Source: Anticarsia gemmatalis (lineage: Eukaryota; Arthropoda; Insecta; Lepidoptera; Erebidae). Taken from it: a stretch of 64,000 nucleotides of DNA. The stretch covers positions 6,634,001-6,698,000 of the forward strand of contig NC_134767.1 of assembly GCF_050436995.1 (NCBI RefSeq), read 5' to 3'. Below, one piece after another: positions 12,223-24,200 of the stretch. Each line of letters begins with the position of its first letter. Position 1 is the stretch's first letter. Under the pieces are notes generated by a model. The model worked only from the letters and a program-made list of their open reading frames with translations. It had not been told where the DNA came from and did no database searches. Both the position numbers and the translations under genes were made by a program.

Positions 12223-15200
12223 GTGAGTTTGGTAAAAGCTTTTTTATTAGCGAGTTCTTAAAACGATCTTTGTAGTGATTCTAAGATTTTTAATGTTCGT
12301 TTTGTTCTTTAATGTTTATGTTTTTGTTTTTGTTTGGTTTCCATTAGTATTTCATTTGTTTTTTAAGTATTAAGTAGATATTGTTTCACTACTTCACTCT
12401 ATCCCTTTTTATTAAGCACTTTACAGAAAAGAAGAGCTTCTAAGGCCGACTATTTATATACTAGTTATAACAAAATAAGGGCCACATTTCATTTTTAATT
12501 ATTTGGATTATTTATTGACCTAAATGCACACTTAAGTGGTTGATACTTTTAAGATATTAATCTAATGTGTAGACAAATGTTATTGGAGTGTACCACTTGA
12601 AAAAACTGTTTAAGTGGCTAGATTCTTAATTTTTTTGTTTTTTTTTTTTTATTACTTTAACTAATTTTATTTTTCATAAGTCTCTTTTCTCTCTGTCTCT
12701 TATTTTCATTTTTGACTTCTATCAACAGTGGAGTATCACAAATTCGTCCCCGAGCTGGTAGTCTACCGCCAGGGTCTGCGACAGAGGCGGAACAACCATC
12801 AGCCGTCAACGCCTGTACTGACCTCATCGAGAGACTTGGCAACCGCTTCCCAAAGCTTAAAAGCCAGGGAGATCGATTTCAAAGGGTATCTTTAATGTTT
12901 GATAATAACATGTTTGTGAATAACAAGGTGTTGTTTAACTGGGTGTGTTTTATTAATGTATATTTAAGGGTGTTACTAACACTGGCTTTATAAATTAAGG
13001 CAAGCGTGTGATTGTATCAACTCACACTAAATTATCGGGTTTATACAAGAAGAAGAAAAAAAGCCACGAAGGAAAACTAGTTTACCTTACTTACCTTGAA
13101 TTAAAATATCTTTAATATTTAAAGTAGTTTACCTGGATAGTTCAGAGTTTTTACATTGTAGGGCAACTGTGACTAAGTAGTGTTATTTTTTTATTCCAAT
13201 GATAGAAAACTAATTTACAATACAACTTAATAAGACGTGAGCGATGGACCCAAAACGTTGTATTGTATATGCTATGATTTTGTCATTGATGACCCCTTTT
13301 GATAGTGATGTTACAACATGAATTGAAGTAATTATGCTTCATGTTTCTATTTTCTTTTTTCTATAACGTATTGAATACAAATAACCTATCCACCTCATTT
13401 TTACTATTGTTATCAATAAATTTCGCAACAGAAGCACGTACTCGCTGATATCAATTGTATTTGTTGAAAGAAATACGTGTCTTGTTCGACTTGTTAGGTG
13501 TAACCTGCTTTTGTATACACAATGGGTAACCAATAACTAGCATTCACTCCTGACTTCACTCGCATACTACACTATTAAATGGAAATCATGATCGGTAGCG
13601 CGATTTTAAGTAGTCGGTAATATCGAGTATCGAGAGCTTTATATTAAGAAAGAACCGCAAAAATAGTTCTTAAGGCTAGAGAATTAATTTCTGTATTATT
13701 TTTTTCTCAAGATCAACAATTTAGAAGATCTCTGATTTTTTTAGGGGATAAATCTGTGGCTTATTCTTTGTGGCTATTTAAAAACGAGCTTTTATAGCCG
13801 ACCATTGGGAGCGTGGATGAAAGATGCCTGGTCCCCAAACACTCTCTAAATCACCTCACATATATTATCTGTCTTCATTTTAAGTGTTTACTATTAAAAT
13901 TTATTATTAAGAATTTTCAGTTTCTGTGGTTTCTGAAATGAAACTTTACTGAATCAACAAAATATACCTCTTTATAATGTACCAGGAAAACATGACAGAA
14001 GTGGTGATGTATTTTAATAATACGTCATTAAATTCCCAATCGTATAATGACTGTGTTTTGTGAGAATTTAACTGGTGCTTTGTCTCATTGTTAATACACA
14101 CAATTAATAAGAATTTCGAGGGCCAGTCCCCTTTCGTTTATAGTTTCCTGGTATTTTTGTGACAGGTTTATTTACATTTCATATTGAAACTTTTGAAGAC
14201 GAGATTTATTTAATTTTGATCTTTTTATATGCAGATTACTATGTTTTTTTTTTTTTTTGTTAGCCCTTTATGTGTCCCACTGCTGGGCAAAGGCCTCCCC
14301 CCCTTATTTTATATCCAAATCCTGATTACTATGTTATTATTCAAAAAAAAATACCTACTAGTAATAATTCCATAATAATGTGCATAAAGATGGGTGACCG
14401 CTGGCCATATTGTATTATTTTTATACTTACGTATAAATCTGGCATATTTTAAACTTATTATTCCGTGTTCCAAAAATTATGTAAGAATATTATTAATAAC
14501 TAGTTTTTACCCGCGACTTCGTTCGCCATCTGTATTTTCCCATGGGAATGCGTCATTTTTCCAGGGTAAAAAGTAGCCTATGTCCTTTCTCAGGTATCAA
14601 AATATCTCCATACCAAATTTCAAGCAAATTGGTTTAGTAGTTTAGGCGTGATTGAGTAACAGACAGACAGATTTACTTTGGCCTTTATGATATTAGTTTG
14701 GATATTTTTTTAAATATCGCCTGATAAACTAGACCATACTTATTCAGATTATGATAAAACTAACCAAAATATAAATATCTCGCTCTCCTGAGGAAAATTA
14801 AAAAATGCAGAGCAGCGAAGGTAATCGCTTGAGTGCGGGGACTTTTAAAACCTTCGAGATATAAACTCGTTATAGAGTGCACTATCGAACATGGAAGACG
14901 GAAAATGTATCCAGTTTTAACCTTAATCGAAAACCGATCAGTCTTATATTATTTGAAGACTTGGCTGCATTTTGTGTAGATATTTTCAGCCAAGTCTATT
15001 TGCTGTAAGTTTTATTTTGAACCATAGGTACATGTGTTTAATAATTAACGTGGAGTAGAAGTTTTTAAGACACCACTGGATGAATACTAAATGAATGCGG
15101 AGTTGTAATAAAGGTAAATTGTAGCTGGTTTTAGAAAACACATTGCTATTTATTAACTGTGTTTATTTCAGTTTTTCTTATCAAGAATACCGACAAGTGT

Positions 15201-18200
15201 TGCATAATCTGACTATTAGCAAAGTATTACCCAAATATTAGATCGGGGAAAAAGTCTTTTCGCATTATAGTATGTATGAACTTGTAATAAAATCTCTTTG
15301 GCTTCAAGAATCACAAATGAGTACACGGTTCATTAGGTTTCTTTCAGTGAGCTCGTGAGGTACCCAAATATCGAGCTTTTTGTGTAGAGAAAAGATTTTA
15401 TTACAAGTTCTTACATACTATAATGCGAAAAGACTTTTTCCCCGAACCAATATAAACTAATTTTCCGAATAAGATATCAATCTATTATTTAAGGCCATCT
15501 ACTTCGACTGCCTGCTCAATACTTCGAGATAGCCAATTATTCCCTTCCTTACTTCCGAGAAAACATCTATATTAGATCAAAACTTTTCCTCAGTCCAAAT
15601 AATGTAATCGTAGTAGTAGAGTAAGATCCCAGAGCTGCCAGACCTACGTCATTTTAGCACAGCTGAAACTTTGAGGATTGTTAGTATAAAGGGTCTGTTA
15701 AGAGGTATGCACATCCACTACCTTGAAAGCGGGGCCGTTTTTGAGGTAGCGCGGAGTGAAGGTGCGTAAAAAACGACCCAACCCACGTTATAGTAGCAAA
15801 GTTGGTTTTCAGATATGTTATTAATGATATTATGTAGAATTAAAATTGACTATTGCCAGACCGTTTCCCGGGGCCATTACTTCTGCCAGACGCCTTAAAT
15901 GTTATAAAAAAATGAGGTCAACTACGTCATAGTAGCAAGCCTAAATTTTATATATGTTATTAAAGGTACAATTTTAAGACCCCCTGTATGCGGACAGACC
16001 ATTCCGCGGGGCCCTTCGTCCCCTAGACGCCATTAAACTTTCCCTATGAGTGCGAGAGTAAGAGCATTATTCATACGCATAAATGAAAAACAATTGAATT
16101 AAAAAAATAAAAAATGAAAAATTATTGAATACTAACTGACCCGCGCATCTTTGCTTGCGTCACTTAAGAGAAATAGGTCAAAATGTTACATAAACGGGTT
16201 ATGTAACATTTTTCACTGGTACTCTGCTCCTATTGGTCGTAGCGTGATGATATATAGCTTATAGCTTTTCTCAATAAATAGGCTATCCAACAGTAAAATA
16301 TTTTTTTATTCGCACCAGTAGTTCCTGAGATTAGCGCGTTCACACAAACAAACAAACTTCTCAGCTTTATAAAATTAGTATAGATTAAAAGTACTTGGAA
16401 TGTTTAGGAAGATACGTAACATTATTTTGGGAATTATTTTAAAAATAGATATGGTTTACACTATTCACAAAAATTATGAAAAAAAATTGTAGTCATTCAT
16501 CATCATCATCATTATCTGAGCTCTTACTTCCCTCATCAAATTGAATATTTAAATCATCTCCACCATCGTCTTCATTGTTACTTGAATTCTCTGTAAAAAA
16601 AAATGTAGGTAATGATGTTGAAAACAGTTACAAGTAGGTATATTGAAATAATAAAATAATGAAATAAAATAATATAATAGTATAATATATAATATAATAT
16701 TAATAATTGAAATAATGTTACTTATCTTCCTAAACATTCCAAGTACTTTTAATCTATACTAATTTTATAAAGCTGAGAAGTTTGTTTGATTGTGTGAACG
16801 CGCTAATCTCAGGAACTACTGGTGCGAATAAAAAAATATTTTACTGTTGGATAGCCTATTTATTGAGAAAAGCTTTAAGCTATATATCATCACGCTACGA
16901 CCAATAGGAGTAGAGTACAAGTGAAAAATGTTACATAACCCGTTTATGTAACATTTTGACCTATTTCTCTTAAGTGACGCAAGCAAAGATGCGCGGGTCA
17001 GTTAGTATTCAATAATTTTTCAGTTTTTATTTTTTTAATTCAATTGTTTTTCATTTATGCGTATGAATAATGCTCTTACTCTCGCACTCATAGGGAAAGT
17101 TTAATGGCGTCTAGGGGACGAAGGGCCCCGCGGAATGGTCTGTCCGCATACAGGGGGTCTTAAAATTGTACCTTTAATAACATATATAAAATTTAGGCTT
17201 GCTACTATGACGTAGTTGACCTCATTTTTTTATAACATTTAAGGCGTCTGGCAGAAGTAATGGCCCCGGGAAACGGTCTGGCAATAGTCAATTTTAATTC
17301 TACATAATATCATTAATAACATATCTGAAAACCAACTTTGCTACTATAACGTGGGTTGGGTCGTTTTTTACGCACCTTCACTCCGCGCTACCTCAAAAAC
17401 GGCCCCGCTTTCAAGGTAGTGGATGTGCATACCTCTTAACAGACCCTTTATACTAACAATCCTCAAAGTTTCAGCTTTGCTAAAATGACGTAGGTCTGGC
17501 AGCTCTGGGATCTTGGTCCATAGTAACAGTAAAAGAACTATTTATTTGTTCACGAGTTAATTAAGAACTTTGCTAGCATGATTGATGAGAGCCATTAGCG
17601 TATCGATTTAACATGTAGTGTTGTTTGTTTCCATAATGTATTTGCATGAAAAAAACATCAATTTGCAAACTGGTGTGGTCGCGGTATTTACAAAAAGCTG
17701 ATGGTAATTTGATATAATAATATAATAATATGAAGCTAGATAGACATAATAAGTGTTACGAACCTTAACCTTTGAAAAACAGACATTGTTGTTCCTACTG
17801 TAACGTAATAGTTTAGGTATAAGTGTCAGATTACCTATTTGCTAGATAACCTGACAGCAAGGGTATGAGTATAAGTAAATGTCAAAATTTAATCTGATAA
17901 GCTATCTCATAGTTATCCAGAAATTGTGAAACTGGGCTCAAGATTCTAACTTCACCCAGTAGTTTCAATTGGTATATGGGCCTCGTAAACCTGGCGGTCA
18001 TATTTTTTCACTATTACTGCCAATTTTTTATTTATTTTTTAGTCTATTTCAGAGATTAGCGCATTAAATAAGAAAAAAAAAGTCTTCTGTTTTATCAAGT
18101 TTGTCAAATAACATTGTAAAAATAATGACAAAATTATTAGATTTTTCTTCTAACCATCACCGTCAGTAATATGATTAACGACGAAAAAGAATTTGTCAAT

Positions 18201-21200
18201 GTACAATCAAGGTTGGTCTAACAATAGCAATTTGGAAGAAAATTGCTCGCAAAGCTAACCTGTTTCATTCTAATTTAAAATACCCTGACACCGCCTTGAC
18301 GAGGGTACAAATTGTCGGGATTTTTTTTAATAATTGCCTTTCGTTGTCCTTGAAAGTAAATTGCAAATTATAATATTGTGAATATTATTATCTTACAAAT
18401 TTATAATATTTTTCCTTATATAATAAATGCGAATCTTTGGATGTTAGGACGTTTTAATGTGTTTGTTACTCGATTGTGCCAAAACAACTAAACTCATTTT
18501 AATGAAATTTGCTACAAAGGCAAAAGCAAAATATTTACTCCAGTTTTTTTTATGCGATCTAAGCCGTGGGCTAAAGCTAGTATTATATAGCTTTGCTTTT
18601 TTGGCCTAGGATGAATAGCTTTCTTTCAATCATGGCGCCATAGCAAAGCATAATGCGTTAAAACATTTTATACGTTCTTATCAACATAATCATACGCCAG
18701 TTTTCCCTAAAATTTATTTATCGATAGGCACTGTGGTAATCGTTTTCCGTGTAGTATTTGTACCTAAATATAATTTAATTAAATATGAGTATATTATTAC
18801 ATAATAGAGGTATGTTTAAGGTAACTAATGATAAGTGGAATTCATTATTTTAATAAAATTATCGCACGCAAATCGATTCAAATTCCTTTCCTCCTCATAA
18901 TTGATATGTGGGTAATTTTAAAACATTTAAACTTGGAAAGTTTCTTTCAAAAACGTATATTTACAAGGTCTATAATAACCCACCAGTTATTATGGAACTG
19001 AAAACATCATCGACACATAGTTCGCAAGCCGTTAAACCGTTGATTGAGTATTGAAGTGGTCACACGCAGTATTTCAATACACACTGTTTATGATGCGTAT
19101 CTTATTATGAACCACTGCCATTGTAACTGCATTCAGATTGCTTGCACGCAGTTTCCGCAGCCAGGAACTGTCTAACCTAAATAAATAATTTAAATGGACT
19201 AATATCCTTAAACAGTTGTTTTATGGTAGTCTTTTCTTTCCCTTACCATCAAAACCTACTTTTAAGAAGATTTCGTTAACGCAGTTTTTACGGCCATCAA
19301 AAATGAAATCAAAATATCAAGAAAAAAAAAACCACAGACCTCTTTTTATAGTAATCCATATCTTTCCTCTCCACAAAAGCTCCGAATATTCTGAAAAGTC
19401 TTGTCTTAGTACAATTTTACTTCTTGCATATGCTTTTTTAATCTCACCCTATGAGGCTATGACTGTCAATGAAATTAAATAACCGACCGTAAACACTGGT
19501 GATTGTAATCACAATTACCAATATTTACGGTCGATTAACATTAAAATGATTAACGTAAGAAATGGATTTAAAACAATACTCGCAAGTTCAATTATCAATT
19601 AATCCACTTTGAACTTAAATAAATCGAATGCAATACAACTTTTCTGTATTACCAGCGTTAACACAATGATAAAATTTGTATGTTTCATTGCAACTGTTAC
19701 AATACAATTGGCACGAGTATCGTACAAGTTGTGCGGTTTAAAGTTGGACGGCTTAGTCTCCCCGCTACCATTGTTCTGGATTAAATTTAAGTTTGATTCT
19801 ATTTATAGAACTGTTTTTTATCTACTACAGTTTATTTATTTGCATGCCTGAGAGTTCTTTAGAACAGTTCTTGAAGGTCTGCAAACTTGGCCAGCGTGGT
19901 GGACTGAAGGAGAATGAGGGAGGTGTTAAGCTCACGGCTTAACACCTCCCTCATTCCGGAAGGAGACCCTTGCCTAGCAGTGGGACATTAATGGGTTAAA
20001 TATATTTATTTGTATTACTTACTGAATGGTTAATCGTCGAACAATCTATCTAGCTGGCTTTGTATTAATAATATGCTTTACTAAAACTAGGAATGCACGT
20101 CCAGCGATTTCAGGTGAAAGCAACGCTATGTTGCCGGACTTCTCTCGACGTTACGGACTTAATTTGCGCGAAATCTTTCCCAGGTCCTACCTATTAATTA
20201 CATAAAAAGTCTGCCGTTTTGCCGTTATGTTATAAAGTAGGTACTTAATGCTTTTGTACCTTCCAAATATAAACTCATTGTAATAAAATGAATGTTAAAA
20301 ATATTTAAATTGCACTGCGTTTGCAAAGGACAAATTCTTCAAAATTCTTACATATCTATACTAATATTATAAAGCTGAAGAGTTTGTTTGTTTGTTTGTT
20401 TGTTTGTTTGTTTGAACGCGCTAATCTCAGGAACTAATGGTCCGATTTGAAAAATTCTTTCAGTGTTAGATAGTCCATTTATCGAGGAAGGTTATAGGCT
20501 ATATATCATCGCGCTACTACCAATAGGAGCAGAGTACCAGTGAAAAATGTTACAAAAACGGGCAAAATTTTTAACGCTTATGTAACGCAAGCGAAGTTGC
20601 GCGGGTCAGCTAGTTATTCATATACAAAGCTCACGCGAGACACATTCAACAAATTCCTTCACTCAGGTGTTTTAAACATGAAATATTGAAAAAAAGCATC
20701 TACCTACTTGTATGATAAAATGTCAAGCATACAATTTAAAATGACTTCGACTAGACAAAAAAGGTAATGATAATACTTAAAGGTCAAAGTGTCAGGGGTT
20801 AAACAACTTTAACTTTTTATTTTAAAGGTCAAATTGAAAAACTTTTTAGTTTTTTAGACATTCTGAATGATGTAGCGACTAGAAATCCATTAAATTCACT
20901 ATTATTATTGTGGAATAATAGAAGACAATTTTTTTATCGTAGAAAATTTGTTTGTAGAAATAAATACTTTCACCCGATGTCTAATAGTTCTGCAAAAAAT
21001 CTAAAAAGAAACGTCATATACCTATCTTTAAAAAAAAATACAAAACCATATTATTAATTCATTGCTTTGGAGCTAAATAAGTTAGGTACATACTAACAGA
21101 ACTGTAATCAGAAAATCAACAACTTATAAACCTCCGAAATATCCATAAAAGATTCCTACTTCCTCTAAAAACGCCTTCGTTTATGACCTTAGTTCGTTAT

Positions 21201-24200
21201 TAGTTCCAGAACATAATCCTGTGATGTTGTCCGCAGTACCTCCTAAAGAACACGCGTCTCAGCGACGTGAACAAACGGCTGAAGGCTCAGATCTGGAGCT
21301 CCGTGGTGACCATCGTGCTGGTCGAGGCCAAGAATCTTCCTGCTATGGACATGGATACCAGGTCCAGTGATCCTTATTGTAAGTTTAGGTGAGTTACCTT
21401 TGAACACTATTAGTTGCAGACATTTCTAGCGTGTTGTTTTTAAACCGCGTTGCATGTTTATTGTGTTTTATGACAGTTGATTAGAATGTGAATATGATTA
21501 TACCTTGGAATACCCAGCAAAATTTGTGTTCATATTATACTCGTAGTATATGGGGGTAAACATGAACTCGAATTATATATATTTCTAGTCTGATCCAAGA
21601 GAAGTTAACGTAATATTACTTAGATGTTGTGTGTTGAAAAAGTATTGCTTGAAAGATACTTAAGTTACATATGTTGTAGATATTGTCATTAGTCCCATGG
21701 ACTAAATGTCACTGGATCTAATAGGAATGGTCCCGTTTAATACTATTTGGTAGATATGGCGGAGACCTGTAGTAAATTGCATTATTTAGTATACTTTTAA
21801 CTCTGTAGGGTGTTTTTAAATGAGGCAGAAAAGAAACAAAGATGACTCCTGCTCTAGAAGACATTTTCTAGAAAAATACAAATGTTTACTTATTTATAAG
21901 CAGACTACAAATAGCCGTTGTCCAAGACTTACTTCTTCACTTTGTTCTAAATAACTAACACAATCTATTTTCCAGGTTAGGTAACGAGAAATATAAGAGT
22001 AAAGTAGTTTGGAAGTCGCTGCATCCATCATGGCTGGAGCAGTTCGACTTGCATTTATACGACGATCAGGAACAAATATTAGAAGTCACTGTATGGGATA
22101 AGGATAAACAAACCAAAGACGATTTTCTAGGAAGGTAAGTTGCTAGTTAGTTACTTTAGAAATAAGGCACAGTTAGTTATGCTTGATCGTTAGAATACGG
22201 TGCAACTGTAATGATCAGGTTAAATTATGCGGAAATGTTTTATGATGCCTTGATTGAATTTTTATATTTAAATTCTTTTTTTTTCTTTTTTTGTTTGTAC
22301 ATATAATATTATAATTTAAAGTTTTTATTTAATGTAAAGTTATATGAGTTGAACAAGGTATCAAGTAAAAAAAACAATAAATTATGACTAAACAAACTGG
22401 AACAAGATGCGAAATCGCAGTCAAAAAATTCATTGTTATTTCACAACGCGATTTGATGTGTGAGTACTGTCACTGTTTTCTGACCATGAAACAAGTAACA
22501 ATGAGACAATTTCGACACTCCGGCGATGCGACATTACCTTTCTTGTGCTCTGCAGTTTCATATTATCATCCAATCAAACGTGCGAAGGAACACCTACTAG
22601 CCTAATCAGCAATAGTCTGGCTGACTCACTTTTTCAATAGCGAGAAAACTAAATGCTCGGTGACGGCAACAATACTCCACATTTGTATAGAATATTGAGC
22701 AAAATTGTTCTTCGTCGAAAATAAAATTACTGCTATCTGTGCAGTGCACAGTACACAGACACATACGTATCTACAGAACAATAAATTTGCGGTTATTCAG
22801 TGGTTAAAGGTCGAGCTAATGCCCTACACTCGCGGTAAATAACTGCAGGTAAAATTTCCTGGTAATGTTTCCTCGAATCTGAATTTATCGTTAGGACTGT
22901 CCGTTAGGTAATTTCGGAACTTGTCGCAGAAGAAATTATTTCCAAAGGTTGCCATCAACGTTTACCGTGAACGAATATATAAAAAAAAATTAATCTAAAT
23001 AGGTATGGACTTCAGGCCTCATCCCTCCCTCAATTTGTGAAGCGACTCCTGCTCAGCAGTTGGACAGAAAAAAGTTAAAAAAGCATTCTATATACCTCAC
23101 ACACGGACATCTTATTCTAAATTAGACAGAGCCAGACAACTGGTAAATTAAATAATATTTGATTGCGCCAAGAATAACCTAAACTAACCCAACCATTTTT
23201 CAAAGATTTCCTTGTAAACATAACACTTTACGACAAATTGCTTTGTTGATCTTCAGTACTAACACAATAGACTACAATTAGACAATACCTATCTACAAAC
23301 TTGTCCTATAAAACCTATTTACGCCGTTTGTTTATCAATTAAAAGCCACCGATACTGAAATTTTAGTAGCGGTAATTATACGAACATTTACCAATGATAG
23401 GGTAAAGTTAATGGGTTATAAACGGTGAACGTTTAAAACAAACAAATGCGTATTGTACCGCGTAGTAGAGAACAAGATTGTGGTGTAATTTGTTACTAAT
23501 TACATAAATATGTACCTACCTTTATAGTACGTTCATCATTCAAAGTTTCATCCCCTCTTTTTAAGGCTTAGGAGATGATTTTTGACATGATAATATCATG
23601 AGTAGCTGTAGCTCATGTTCGAACTGAGTACCACGGGATAGTTATTGCATACACGGGAGACCCAAATGAAGTTGGCAGGATGACATGGATGCATTTCGGA
23701 ATAACTGGTCAGAGTATGCCGCCAAAACGACGATTTAGAATAAAAAATATTACAAAATATTAAAATAAAAGGCAGCGACATGTAAAAAGGTTCAGGAAAA
23801 ACATATTTAATCTCGGTTCTTATCACCTATCTCCATACTAAATTGCATCAAAATCCGTTCAACAGTTTCGGTCGGTAGACATAAAAGTGGAACACAGACT
23901 GACTTTTGTATCCATTATACTAAAAATACTAATATGGAAATGTACATAAAAATAAAGAGATCATATTTTGTACCTATGACAGTAAGTACAGTTAACCCAA
24001 CACCGGTATTACGACATCTACATACTTGTCAGTAATTGTGTATTTCCTTTGGCCTTGCAAAGATACATAATAATGGCCCAAGACTCAACAGCACGTATGA
24101 CAATAGAAATCATTGTAATTTGAACAAAAAATATTGTGCAACCCTGCAACATAAGTAATTTGATTCAGAGCACACATTTCATTCATAAACATCAGCCTAG

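Larger units (their letters stand above)
15623..17514. mobile_element. 1.9-kb foldback element with about 806-bp arms
   Basis: The left arm (15623 to about 16428) is repeated almost exactly in reverse complement at about 16707-17514, leaving a loop of about 280 bp. Outer ends read aagatcccagagctgccaga inwards on both sides. Both arms include a block with gtctggcag, a GC-rich block near 15865/17270, and a Helitron. No convincing target-site duplication was found outside the ends. The loop carries a short minus-strand acidic exon-like frame. It could be an internally deleted DNA transposon with long inverted repeats, or a recombination or assembly product. Confidence 0.8.
12886..21236 (+). other. 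Large MCTP intron, loaded with repeats
   Basis: This 8.35-kb interval holds Helitrons (14500, 18413, 20355 and two inside the palindrome), a mariner MITE, SINE tails and the 1.9-kb palindrome. I looked for an exon coding the C2A signature (S-D-P-Y/F with a downstream D-Y-D pattern) and found none. Short open frames at 13339 and 19216-19850 show no domain. Confidence 0.65.

Noticed and set aside
15623..17514. 8-bp hAT-type target duplication beside the palindrome
   Set aside because: Starting the ends at CAGAG gives flanks taagatcc and ggatcttg, which are inverted and not direct repeats, so a hAT assignment is not supported.
22384..22605. 73-codon open frame in an MCTP intron
   Set aside because: No recognisable domain, no phase-compatible splice sites with the neighbouring C2B exons.
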